DNA of 64,000 nucleotides. It comes from Clostridium luticellarii. GTDB taxonomy: Bacteria > Bacillota > Clostridia > Clostridiales > Clostridiaceae. The number at the start of each line of letters is the position of its first letter. The stretch's first letter is position 1. Below the pieces are notes generated by a model. The model had not been told where the DNA came from. It saw only the letters and a program-made list of their open reading frames with translations, and did no database searches. A program made the translations under genes and the position numbers. Positions 1 through 7,475 of this stretch are shown here, one piece after another. The DNA is taken from assembly GCF_002995845.1 (NCBI RefSeq), contig NZ_PVXP01000007.1, forward strand, positions 1 to 64,000. Direction: 5' to 3'.

Positions 1-650
1 CTAGTGAATATCTCGTCCCATCTTTCAAACGGTAAGTTTGTTGTTACTATTAGAGAGCTTTTTTCGTATCTTTGACGGATTAACTGAAAAAATAAACTCT
101 CTTTTTCTTTATCCATTTTTAAATAACCAATATCATCTATTATAAGTAAGTCTATTTTTGATAATTTCTTAAATTTTTGTTTTAGATTACCAGACTCTAT
201 TGCATTGTATAATTCATCAACTAGTTCAATTGCATTGACAAAACGAACAGATTTACCGTTTTCACAGGCTTTAATACCTATTGCAATGGATAAATGACTT
301 TTACCAAGGCCGGGAGGCCCAATAAAAACTACATTTTCTTTCTTTTCCATAAAACTTAAAGTAGCCAAATCAATAACTTTCGTTTGATTAATATGTTTGG
401 GAAAGTTGAAATCAAAATCTTCGATTGTTTTATATGCATCAAAACAAGCATTTTTAATATTCCTCATTTTTAGACGTTCCATTTTTCCTTGCTCTTCGAG
501 CACCAAAAGCTTGTACAAGAATTCTCTATAACCAATTTTATTTTCTATGGCATAATTAACTTCTTCATCATATCTATCATATATATCGGGAAGCCTAAAC
601 TGTTTTAATAGGCGCTCTATATCAGTATTTATATTAGTTTCATTCTTCAT
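1..650 (-). CDS. istB: IstB-type ATPase helper of an IS21-family element (partial)
   Basis: The reading frame runs off the left edge of the window, so the C-terminus is not seen. IstB is the AAA+ ATPase that assists the IstA transposase of IS21 elements. The translation shows a DnaC/IstB-type core with Walker A GPPGLGKSH (bases about 300-325) and a Walker B run LLIIDDIGYL (about 137-165). The start ATG (648-650) lies inside the end of istA, an 11-base overlap that is typical of IS21 istA-istB coupling. No frameshift is visible in the part present. Confidence 0.93.
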   Translation of the reverse strand, partial: MKNETNINTDIERLLKQFRLPDIYDRYDEEVNYAIENKIGYREFLYKLLVLEEQGKMERLKMRNIKNACFDAYKTIEDFDFNFPKHINQTKVIDLATLSFMEKKENVVFIGPPGLGKSHLSIAIGIKACENGKSVRFVNAIELVDELYNAIESGNLKQKFKKLSKIDLLIIDDIGYLKMDKEKESLFFQLIRQRYEKSSLIVTTNLPFERWDEIFT

Positions 651-2148
651 TTTTAGCCCCTTTCCCATAGTAAGAAAGATGTCTTATTAAACCTTTTTCA
701 TTCACATTAGTATTCTTATCTTTATTAGATTTAGTCAGTATTAATTCTACTCTCTCATGCTCAATTATTAGCTCTAAATATTTTTCCTTAATTAAAGATT
801 TTATTCCATCTATTTTCAATACGTTACTATCTATACAATGTTTAAGAATGATATCCAAATCAGAAACATCATATAGATCTTTTAGTTTTAAAAATTCTCT
901 TGCATGAAAGTGAGGCTGCTTTGTGACCCGTGAAGCCAATCTGTAAAACTCATTACCATGTTTAAATGTTTTTTCAAATACTCTTCTAATTTCAGGAATA
1001 GAACTTGGTACTCTTACTGCAATATCCTTATAATCATCTTTATCTTGAATTTTTCTATTTTTACCCTGAAGTATATTCCATTTTTTAATGAGAACTAAAT
1101 CAAAATTATATATTTCTAGAATATATCCATATACTATTCTTATTTTTACTTGTCTATCCACATATTTAACGGGAACACTATACTTATTAGTTCCAACCAT
1201 AACATAAGAGTCCGTACTAACAATCCTTATTTCTAATTCTGTGTCAATAACTATTTTCTTATAAAGTCCCTTTAAGCTGCTATTTTCTTCATTAAACATT
1301 TCATCAGGTATTCTTTTAGTAGTTCCATGAATCTTTTTATTCCATGACCTCATAAAATGCTTAATTTCTAAGTTAAGTTCATCCACATTGTTAAAGCTGC
1401 TTCCTTTAATGAATTGATTTTCAATGTATTGAAATGGCTTTTCTATTTTCCCTTTTGTCCTGGGTCTTAGAGGCCGGCAGGCATTCGGCTCTGTCCCAAG
1501 ATATGTGAATAACTTTAAAGCACTGTGGTTAAACTCTATTTCTTCGCCTTTTTTATGACTTATTACTAATGCCTTTGGATTATCTATAAGAAGTTCCTTA
1601 GTTACACCTCCAAGTTCTATAAATAAGTCTTGTATAGCTTCATAAATGGCTACGCCATTAGCTGATAGCGAACATACTGCAGCTTTTTTTCTAGAATAAG
1701 ATAGTATCATGGTAAAACAGTATATTTTAACATTTTCACCAGCTATAACTGTTATGTATTCTCCCCAGTCAAATTGTGCTTGATCTCCTGGCGGAGTTTC
1801 AAATCTAACAGTAGCTCTTTGGCTAATCCTACCTTTTTCTTCATTCAGAGTTTCAAGATATCTATATATTGGATTTATAGTTCCATCGTATCCTAATTTA
1901 CACAATTCATTATAGATTCTTGTACCATTGAAATCATATCGCTTATCTAAAAACCATTCTCTAATAATATCTTTAAATTTATCAATTTTAGTTACTCTTG
2001 GTGATCTTGAATATTTTGGTTCTTCCTCCTTTTTGATTAAACTTTTAACAGTATTTTTTGACATATTAAGTTCTCTAGCTATTTGCTTTATTGGAATCCC
2101 TTTGTTATACATATTTTTCACTGTATGCCAATCTCTCAAGTCTTTCAC
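640..2148 (-). CDS. istA: IS21-family transposase IstA
   Basis: A 502-residue DDE transposase. An N-terminal helix-turn-helix (about residues 15-40) is followed by an RNase-H-like integrase core. The likely catalytic triad is D127 (in QFDWGE), D189 (in LLIDNPKAL) and E236 (in TKGKIEKPF), which is the spacing expected of IS21 IstA. The first start is GTG at 2148. A TTG at 2139 sits better behind the AGGTG ribosome-binding site, so the true N-terminus may be three residues shorter. The gene overlaps istB and is complete, so the element may be active if its left end, outside the window, is intact. Confidence 0.95.
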   Translation of the reverse strand: MKDLRDWHTVKNMYNKGIPIKQIARELNMSKNTVKSLIKKEEEPKYSRSPRVTKIDKFKDIIREWFLDKRYDFNGTRIYNELCKLGYDGTINPIYRYLETLNEEKGRISQRATVRFETPPGDQAQFDWGEYITVIAGENVKIYCFTMILSYSRKKAAVCSLSANGVAIYEAIQDLFIELGGVTKELLIDNPKALVISHKKGEEIEFNHSALKLFTYLGTEPNACRPLRPRTKGKIEKPFQYIENQFIKGSSFNNVDELNLEIKHFMRSWNKKIHGTTKRIPDEMFNEENSSLKGLYKKIVIDTELEIRIVSTDSYVMVGTNKYSVPVKYVDRQVKIRIVYGYILEIYNFDLVLIKKWNILQGKNRKIQDKDDYKDIAVRVPSSIPEIRRVFEKTFKHGNEFYRLASRVTKQPHFHAREFLKLKDLYDVSDLDIILKHCIDSNVLKIDGIKSLIKEKYLELIIEHERVELILTKSNKDKNTNVNEKGLIRHLSYYGKGAKNEE

Positions 2149-2211
2149 CTACACTCTTATGCCTCCTTCATGAGTTTTTTACCTCTCATAAAGGATATTA
2201 TTTTAAAGTGA

Positions 2212-2263
2212 AGGGGTCAATTTTCAGTGTAAAAAGGGGGTCAATTTATATTGTAAATCAACA
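2212..2263 (-). repeat. Terminal repeats at the istA-side end of the IS21 element
   Basis: Two near-identical units, 2212-2230 and 2236-2254, share the core GGGGTCAATTT with a 24-base period. On the minus strand the outer one is preceded by TGTTGATTTACA, which resembles the TGT ends of IS21 members. IS21 elements carry such multiple terminal repeats for transposase binding. The exact boundary (near 2263-2266) is inferred, because the other end is outside the window. Confidence 0.7.
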
Positions 2264-2287
2264 ACACCTTCAGCTATGGAAGGTGTT
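2263..2287 (-). other. Perfect 8-bp hairpin at the IS21 junction
   Basis: AACACCTT (2263-2270) and AAGGTGTT (2280-2287) form a perfect stem with a 9-base loop. It lies between the riboswitch terminator and the IS terminal repeats. There is no good T-run on either side, so it may be leftover leader sequence rather than a terminator. Confidence 0.5.
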
Positions 2288-2300
2288 TTGTGTTCAGAAA

Positions 2301-2336
2301 CAAAAATTGGAGAATTCCGGGGAACTCTCCAATTTT
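2301..2336 (-). terminator. Intrinsic terminator of the cobalamin riboswitch
   Basis: A long hairpin (arms 2303-2318 and 2321-2336, one mismatch) is followed on the minus strand by a run of five T. It lies about 65 bases beyond the B12 aptamer, where the expression platform should be. Confidence 0.75.
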
Positions 2337-2399
2337 ACATCATCTTTATGTAACTGTTTACTAAGAACAATATCATAACAAATAATAAGGCAAACAGCT

Positions 2400-2605
2400 C
2401 GAACAATTTATGTAATGTCTTCCCCTCCGAAAGAATTGAGCAAATACCAGGCAGGCCTTCTGGCTCGGATTCATCCTACTTCCCCGCCTTCCCGGAAATT
2501 TACTCCAGTGGCATATTGAGGTTTCGTTCTCCATACAGCAGCGGTGGGCTGCAGTGTTTGTACACTTTTCCTTTTAACTGTCAAACTGACAGCACCTGAT
2601 ACGAA
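2400..2605 (-). ncRNA. Cobalamin riboswitch
   Basis: On the minus strand the region reads in order GGTGCTG near 2590, the GCCACTG element near 2513-2507, GGGAAGGCGGG, then a B12 box of the form GAGCCAGAAGGCCTGCC (2466-2450). These are the conserved blocks of the adenosylcobalamin aptamer, and flanking segments can pair to form P1. Such switches normally repress cobalamin synthesis or uptake genes. Here the next genes downstream are those of an IS21 element, so the original target is presumably on the far side of the insertion. Confidence 0.9.
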
Positions 2606-2780
2606 ATATTAAATTTTTACAAATAATTTGTTACTTTTATATTAATTATAGAGGATAGAATTGGCAGAGTCAACATTCTTTCAGATTATTTAGAAAATTA
2701 TTCTTGATCTTATACAAAATTTATATAATATCAGCTGTATACTTATTACATACAATTATTAATAGATAAAAGTTAAAATT

Positions 2781-2905
2781 TAAGAGTCGACAGTATCAGT
2801 GGATTTTCGGCATTAGCTGAAATTTTCACTCTACTATCAGCTCTTTACTATACACTTCAAACCAAATTTACTAAAATATTTTTTGAAATACTCCATATTC
2901 TCCAT
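2781..2905. repeat. Diverged intergenic repeat, copy A
   Basis: About 120 bases align with 3798-3915 at a moderate level along the whole length. Shared runs include GGATT, GGCA, CTCTT and AATTTAC in the same order. Both copies lie just past the 3' end of a minus-strand gene. No protein is encoded. The rest of 2606-2780 is AT-rich with nothing recognisable. Confidence 0.5.
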
Positions 2906-2941
2906 GTCAAATCCAGCTTTTGCCGTGACTTCATTTTTAAG

Positions 2942-3247
2942 CTAATAAAATAATTTAGTATATTCAGCCTGCGTATTTGCAAAATGATACACATATACTA
3001 CATTTTCTATATGCTTATAAATTGCCGCATATTTTCCACTAATAACCATCCTGTATCCTTGTTCATTCAGCCAATTATCAGGTATTTTAGAACCAGAATC
3101 CGGATATTCTTCTAATCTTTCAATAGCATCTAAAATACTGTCACTCACTTTAATTGCTGATCCTACACTAAATTCAATGCAGTAATAATCTTCAATAGCT
3201 TTTAGATCCTCCCAGGCAGCAGGCAGAATTTCAACCCTGTATCTCAT
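2942..3247 (-). CDS. RelE/ParE-family toxin
   Basis: A 101-residue protein of the ParE/RelE plasmid-stabilisation fold. The pattern is YRVEILPAAWEDL, then IEDYY, RLEEYPDSG, YRMVISGKYAAIYK and a C-terminal VYVYHFAN strand. ParE members inhibit gyrase and RelE members cleave mRNA. The sequence alone does not decide between them. The start overlaps the end of the antitoxin gene by 17 bases, the usual coupling in a type II toxin-antitoxin operon. Confidence 0.85.
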   Translation of the reverse strand: MRYRVEILPAAWEDLKAIEDYYCIEFSVGSAIKVSDSILDAIERLEEYPDSGSKIPDNWLNEQGYRMVISGKYAAIYKHIENVVYVYHFANTQAEYTKLFY

Positions 3248-3503
3248 TTACACGTTCCCTTAAAACGTTTCTAGCTTCTGCAATGCTCATAGTCTTTTCG
3301 CCATTGATTCTCTCCTGCTCTGCCTGCAAAACCTTTGCTCTAAGCTGTAAAATCTGTTCTCTCTTTTCAAAAGCATCTATACTCATTAAAACAACGTCAC
3401 CCTCACCATTTTTAGTTATATAGATTGGCTCTTTTGTTTCATGAGCTAATGCCGATATTGCTGAATATCCATTTCTAAGTGCCGCCGATGCTTTAATAAT
3501 CAT
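3231..3503 (-). CDS. Phd/YefM-family antitoxin
   Basis: The start ATG at 3503 is chosen because GAGGTGG sits at ribosome-binding distance. The upstream ATG at 3521 would place that site inside the gene. The 90-residue product begins MIIKASAALRNGY and continues with KEPIYITKNGEGDVVLMS, the DNA-binding Phd/YefM fold. A charged helical tail follows that would wrap the toxin. It pairs with the ParE-like gene downstream and probably represses the operon through the operator at 3527-3546. Confidence 0.87.
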   Translation of the reverse strand: MIIKASAALRNGYSAISALAHETKEPIYITKNGEGDVVLMSIDAFEKREQILQLRAKVLQAEQERINGEKTMSIAEARNVLRERVNEIQG

Positions 3504-3526
3504 ATTTTCCACCTCTTTCATACCAT

Positions 3527-3567
3527 TATCATGATATAATTATATCAAAATTTTTCTATGCAATCAA
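3527..3567 (-). promoter_or_regulatory. Promoter and operator of the toxin-antitoxin operon
   Basis: On the minus strand TTGATT (3567-3562) is followed after 17 bases by TATAAT (3544-3539). The -10 box lies within the perfect palindrome GATATAATTATATC (3533-3546). A second palindrome, TATCATGATA (3527-3536), overlaps it. Phd-type antitoxins bind such tandem palindromes, so this fits autorepression. Confidence 0.7.
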
Positions 3568-3797
3568 CAGTTCCGAAAAAATCAATTCCACTATCTCGCT
3601 TTCAAAAGCCTACAGTATGGTTTTCCATACCGCATCAAAATCGTGTATTCTCGCCAAAATCTTCACGCCCTTAAATGTTTATCTCTTTGTTTTATTACAC
3701 CAGATTTTTATCAGTTACTGCATTAATATTTAATTTGTAATTTTACCAATTACAGCTTACAACTCACAATTAAATTTAAGAGCCAATAATAAAAATC

Positions 3798-3915
3798 AAG
3801 AGCCAACAGCACCTGGCGGATTCTTGGCACCAGCCAGAAATCTTCCTCTGCCATTGACTCCTGACTCTTCACTTAAAACTCAATTTACAAAAAATATTCC
3901 TCCATTTCCTCTACC
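3798..3915. repeat. Diverged intergenic repeat, copy B
   Basis: This is the counterpart of 2781-2905 (shared order GGATTCTTGGCACCAGC / GGATTTTCGGCATTAGC and a matching tail). It ends at the stop of the downstream minus-strand regulator gene. The remainder of 3547-3797 shows no gene, terminator or RNA that I can support. Confidence 0.5.
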
Positions 3916-4300
3916 TGATATAGGGCAGAATCAGTTTCACCATGCTTTCTATTAAATCCAATTCTCTCTTGGAGCACCTTTCAAGAAGCTTGTATAATAT
4001 GGCGTTGTCCTCTGTTTTCGGCAGCTGATACTTTTTAAGTTTTTCCTTTATCAGCATGTCTTTAATTTGTCCCTTATGTTCTCCGTATATTAAATAATCA
4101 GTGGTAACATGGAGACAATTGGCTATCTTAACCAGAGCTGTGAGACTCATCTGCCTCTCTCCCCGTTCCAGCTGTCCCACATAAAGCGAAGATAAATCCA
4201 CTATCTCAGCAAATTTTTCTCTCGTCAAATTCAATTCTTCTCTTTTTTCACGTATTCTGCGGCCTACTTCCACCCCATCGATTGATTTCCCCTTTTTCAT
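3911..4300 (-). CDS. SinR-like XRE-family transcriptional regulator
   Basis: A 129-residue protein with an N-terminal HTH_3 domain (about residues 10-70: GRRIREKREELNLT, then FAEIVDLSSLYVGQLERGER). A helical C-terminal region of about 55 residues ends in LILPYIR. The order is that of small DNA-binding regulators of the SinR/XRE type. It stands alone on the minus strand, separate from the larC terminator upstream. Its target cannot be read from the sequence. Confidence 0.85.
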   Translation of the reverse strand: MKKGKSIDGVEVGRRIREKREELNLTREKFAEIVDLSSLYVGQLERGERQMSLTALVKIANCLHVTTDYLIYGEHKGQIKDMLIKEKLKKYQLPKTEDNAILYKLLERCSKRELDLIESMVKLILPYIR

Positions 4301-4469
4301 TTGTCTTCACTCCTGTCATTAGCCTGTTACTTTAACTTTATACGCAACAAATGATTAAATAAACAATCTATGTGATGAAAAATAATATATGCAGTGTGCA
4401 TAACTATCATATGAAATCCCCGTCAATATCTGCATTGGCAGGATGAGCTCAGGCATTGAATCCAACAAA

Positions 4470-4506
4470 ATAAAATAATATCCCGGAATTTACTCTCCAG
4501 GATATT
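4470..4506 (-). terminator. Terminator at the end of the larC operon
   Basis: A hairpin with arms 4477-4488 and 4496-4506 (AATATCC pairing with GGATATT) overlaps the larC stop. It is followed on the minus strand by ATTTTATTTTG. It closes the minus-strand operon that begins at the sigma-54 promoter near 7400. Confidence 0.65.
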
Positions 4507-5242
4507 CGGCCAAATCTCTATTTTCATTTTGTTCCAGCTGACCTATGCAGATCCTTAGCAGATTAGGTATTTCAAGTTCCCTGTCTCCTGCTCCACAGCC
4601 GCAGCTTTCCATGCTCATGAAAGGGATTTCCCCGAAATCATCACAGAGAGTTGAAATTACAGCTGCACCTGTAGGAGTAACAAGTTCCGCCTTCACTCCT
4701 TTTGAATACACCTTTATACCCCGGAGCAGCTGTACCACCGCAGGTGCCGGAAGCGGTATGATTCCGTGGGCACATTTTGTAAATCCGGTACCTATATGGA
4801 TGGGGGAACAGTATATTTTTTCAATACCGAGCAGTTCCAGCCCTGCAACGGAACCACATATATCTATTATTGAATCCAGAGCCCCGACTTCGTGAAAATG
4901 TACGGCTTCCACAGTAGTATTATGTACTTTGGCCTCTGCTTCCGCAAGGTTTGTAAATACCCTCATTATGTCCTTCTTGACTTTTCCCTTGAGTTCACTT
5001 TCCTGTACAATAGCTCTGATATGGCTCAGATGTCTGTGGACATGGCCTTCCTCTACAATGACCTGCACCTTGGTGCCTGATATTCCATTTTTCAACACAC
5101 GCCTTGACTTTAAATCAAAAGGTACTTTCAGTTTCATGAGCTCATTTTTCAAAGCTTCCAGACTTAATCCCGCATCCACCAGTGCTCCTAAAATCATGTC
5201 CCCGCTTATTCCTGCACTGCATTGAAAGTAAGCAATTTTCAT
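4490..5242 (-). CDS. larC: LarC first domain (nickel insertion, nickel-pincer cofactor)
   Basis: LarC inserts nickel into the pyridinium-dithiocarboxylic mononucleotide made by LarB and LarE. This 250-residue protein shows the LarC N-terminal (DUF111) pattern: MKIAYFQCSAGISGDM at the start, the His-rich GHVHRHLSH, HFHEVGALDSIIDI, then PTGAAV and CGCGAGDRE. It stops where LarC1 ends in other species. I searched the 190 bases beyond the stop in all frames for a LarC2 start (ANIDDM-type) and found none. Full-length LarC is about 400 residues, or is made by a frameshift between larC1 and larC2. Here only LarC1 exists, unless LarC2 is elsewhere. It is the last gene of the operon with the three unknown genes upstream. 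Confidence 0.88.
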   Translation of the reverse strand: MKIAYFQCSAGISGDMILGALVDAGLSLEALKNELMKLKVPFDLKSRRVLKNGISGTKVQVIVEEGHVHRHLSHIRAIVQESELKGKVKKDIMRVFTNLAEAEAKVHNTTVEAVHFHEVGALDSIIDICGSVAGLELLGIEKIYCSPIHIGTGFTKCAHGIIPLPAPAVVQLLRGIKVYSKGVKAELVTPTGAAVISTLCDDFGEIPFMSMESCGCGAGDRELEIPNLLRICIGQLEQNENRDLAEYPGE

Positions 5243-5316
5243 GTTTTATCCTCCCCAGAAATGGCTGTGAAGGCATCCCAAATCCTCACCTTCACAGCCC
5301 TATTAAATAATTTGTT

Positions 5317-5904
5317 CTATAAAGTTCTAACACATATCCTGCCATTTTCTACTGTTGCTGCACTTCCCCTGCTGTCAGGTCCGCAGCCGTCTGTAACAAT
5401 AATTGCCAGACCCACGTGGTATTTTATTATATTTGATAATACCCTCATCATTCTGTCAGTACCCGATCTATCTTCCAGCATGGATTCTTCATATATTTTC
5501 CTGGCTGTATCTTCATCGCTTCCAGCTATAAATCCGGGGCCTCCAGGTATTGAAACAACCACAAGACCTTCTCCAACACATTCAATATCCTCATTTGAAG
5601 AAGATATGTCCGCCCGGGGCGATCCAATTATGCCCCCGGTAGACTGATGAACACCGTCAATATCAATGCTGACACCCAATGCTTTTATATAGGAGGGTGA
5701 TATGTTTCTCACCCTCTCAGCCAGCTGATAATCAATAAAAAATGGATCTTTTAATCCGTTGAATTTTATTTTTGTAAGCTCCAGCAGTTTATCCTGGCTT
5801 TCCTGTTTCCTGTCTCTATCACATATTCCGCATATAGCTATGGGATATGATTCCACAGTTACAGTTTTCTCCAGAAAAGTTGTAACGCCTTCTATATTAT
5901 ACAC
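5317..5904 (-). CDS. Uncharacterised 195-residue protein of the nickel-pincer cluster
   Basis: I do not recognise this family. The start is GTG at 5904 behind AGGATG. The protein has a cysteine pair (ICGIC) near residue 26. Glycine-rich segments follow: STGGIIGSPRAD (about 90), IPGGPGFIAGSDED (about 122) and VTDGCGPDSRGS (about 172). The alternation of beta-strands with Gly-rich loops and the final TDGCGPDSRGSAATV give the look of a soluble ligand- or nucleotide-binding enzyme. It has no signal peptide or membrane segment. It lies between the 340-residue protein and larC (gaps of 19 and 74 bases), so it is probably co-transcribed and functionally linked to them. Confidence 0.75.
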   Translation of the reverse strand: MYNIEGVTTFLEKTVTVESYPIAICGICDRDRKQESQDKLLELTKIKFNGLKDPFFIDYQLAERVRNISPSYIKALGVSIDIDGVHQSTGGIIGSPRADISSSNEDIECVGEGLVVVSIPGGPGFIAGSDEDTARKIYEESMLEDRSGTDRMMRVLSNIIKYHVGLAIIVTDGCGPDSRGSAATVENGRICVRTL

Positions 5905-5923
5905 AACTATTCATCCTAAAATA

Positions 5924-6946
5924 TTATACTTCTATATTCTCTTTTGCAACAAATTCGGTACTGCTTATTCTGACCGGTTTCTCCACGCCCGGCACAATCT
6001 CATCTGCTTTTGCTATGATTTCCTCTTCCGACAGCTTTTTAACCGGAGTCTTCAGATAATCAAAGGTAATACCCACACTTGCCAGCTCTGCCCGGGCCTT
6101 TTCAGTAATATTGTCAAAAGCTATGGGGCTGCCCAGATATCTGGCAACAGACAGAACCACAGGGGAACATCCTATGTGTTTTCCCGGAACCATGCCTGCC
6201 TTCAATGCATCAATGGTATATTTTGCAATGACCTCCTTGGGGGCAACTATACATGGAATATGCTTTTTAAGAGTTTTTGCATATTCTCCCGAACCATGAG
6301 CTGTATCTCCTGCTTTGAATTGTCTGGTGGGAAATACCCTGCCATATTTCTCGGCAACGGTCATTCCAATTCCCACGGATATGAATTCTCCTGTATACCC
6401 TATGAGCACATCCTGATCTTTCATTATCTGCAGCTGTCCAAAAATAGGGAGAAGTATTTCTTCCATAGTAACTACATTCATCATTTCAGTAGCTGAATTA
6501 TTATTGACAGCTCTGCCTGTCATGACTGCATTGTGAACCGGTATCATCTTTTTTGCAGGATTTGGTCCTCTAAAAAGCTTTCTGCCGCTGTAATATTTTT
6601 TCCACTGTGCAAGGTGAGGTTCTTCACCTATCAGCTGATCCGTAACTTCCATTTCCTCCATGGGAATCATCCCGAATTCCCTGTGGATCTTTCCGTTGTC
6701 CGATGCGGCCATCTTGATTATGGCACTGTCCAGTACAATTCCATCACTGCTGGTGGTGCAGGCATCCATATCAAATACATTTATCCCTGCAGGTCCCTTT
6801 ATCTGCTGGGCTATTTTTTCAATTGCCTCATCTATCTCCAGTCCTGAATTTTCAATATCTTTTATATCTACAAATACTATATTCAAAGGAATTAAAATGC
6901 CTCTTACCTGGCCCTGTTTTATTATTCTGTATAGCAGTTTTTTCAT
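5924..6946 (-). CDS. Uncharacterised 340-residue protein, candidate enzyme of the nickel-pincer cluster
   Basis: I do not recognise this family, and it is not LarA (no DUF2088 pattern). The start ATG at 6946 has GGGGGAG upstream. The sequence is soluble and rich in conserved-looking motifs: FDMDACTTSSDG (about residues 58-69), IHREFGMIP (about 89), FRGPNP and VHNAVMTGRAVNNNSATEM (about 127-155). The C-terminal half has GDTAHGSGEYAKTLKKH (about 217-233), IPCIVAPKEVI and GKHIGCSPVVLSVARYLG (about 260). Two His-containing Gly-rich segments plus a Lys would suit a metal or nucleotide cofactor site. That reading is inference. Its position beside larC and under the sigma-54 promoter makes it the best candidate for the enzyme that uses the cofactor. 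Confidence 0.75.
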   Translation of the reverse strand: MKKLLYRIIKQGQVRGILIPLNIVFVDIKDIENSGLEIDEAIEKIAQQIKGPAGINVFDMDACTTSSDGIVLDSAIIKMAASDNGKIHREFGMIPMEEMEVTDQLIGEEPHLAQWKKYYSGRKLFRGPNPAKKMIPVHNAVMTGRAVNNNSATEMMNVVTMEEILLPIFGQLQIMKDQDVLIGYTGEFISVGIGMTVAEKYGRVFPTRQFKAGDTAHGSGEYAKTLKKHIPCIVAPKEVIAKYTIDALKAGMVPGKHIGCSPVVLSVARYLGSPIAFDNITEKARAELASVGITFDYLKTPVKKLSEEEIIAKADEIVPGVEKPVRISSTEFVAKENIEV

Positions 6947-6959
6947 GACTTACTCCCCC

Positions 6960-7340
6960 TCAATGTTTTCCCAAAGGTGGTCTTCTGTCTTCTATCTCTT
7001 CACAATCTGCAGTTTCCACCTCTTCAGTAGGATGTATAATATTGATTACCTCCAGGATTGCCTTTTTGGCTTTCCCGTCTTTATCAATTCCCTTGACTAT
7101 GACAGTGTGCATGGTTTCAGGAACTCTTGGTATGACAACGAGTTCAACTTTTTCCACATCTTCCCTCTTTGCCAGTTCCTCTACTGAAAGTTCTATTCTT
7201 CCTGTCCTAAGGGACTGCATTTTTGCAGATTTCAAATTTTCGAGACCCCTGATTTCAATAGTTTTATCCGGAGTATTTTTTACAACTGCTCTCTTCATCT
7301 TTTCAATGAATTCCGGAAGCTTGGTATGCATCAATTTCAT
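6960..7340 (-). CDS. Uncharacterised 126-residue protein, first gene of the sigma-54 operon
   Basis: I do not recognise this protein. The start ATG at 7340 follows GAGGAG. It is soluble and charged, with an N-terminal helix (PEFIEKMKRAVV), a middle ELSVEELAKREDVEKV, then strands VELVVIPRVPETMHTVIVKGID and a C-terminal acidic tail (EEVETADCEEIED). It starts only about 45 bases from the predicted sigma-54 transcription start and ends 13 bases before the 340-residue gene, so the two are surely co-transcribed. It may be a small subunit of the same enzyme. No domain supports a firmer call. Confidence 0.7.
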   Translation of the reverse strand: MKLMHTKLPEFIEKMKRAVVKNTPDKTIEIRGLENLKSAKMQSLRTGRIELSVEELAKREDVEKVELVVIPRVPETMHTVIVKGIDKDGKAKKAILEVINIIHPTEEVETADCEEIEDRRPPLGKH

Positions 7341-7397
7341 ATACTCTCATCTCCTCATTTCAAATAATAGTTTAACGTTTCTCCGCCTATAAACAGA

Positions 7398-7414
7398 AGC
7401 AATTTTAACTCCAA
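7398..7414 (-). promoter_or_regulatory. Sigma-54 promoter before the unknown-larC operon
   Basis: On the minus strand the sequence is TTGGAGTTAAAATTGCT. The GG (7412-7411) and GC (7400-7399) are separated by exactly 10 bases, as required for a -24/-12 promoter. The predicted start is near 7387, and the first gene starts at 7340. Confidence 0.75.
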
Positions 7415-7475
7415 ACAGGCAGCAGCACATGCTGGAATATTCAAACAATCTTTTGTTAGATTTCACTTCATCCAA

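Noticed and set aside
3547-3797. A small gene between the toxin-antitoxin promoter and repeat copy B
   Set aside because: No frame with a ribosome site and no protein pattern was found.
4300-4500. A programmed frameshift from larC1 into larC2
   Set aside because: All frames after the larC stop were read and contain no LarC2 sequence; a terminator follows at once.
5924-6946. The 340-residue protein as LarA
   Set aside because: No DUF2088 features (lactate-racemase motifs) are found in it.
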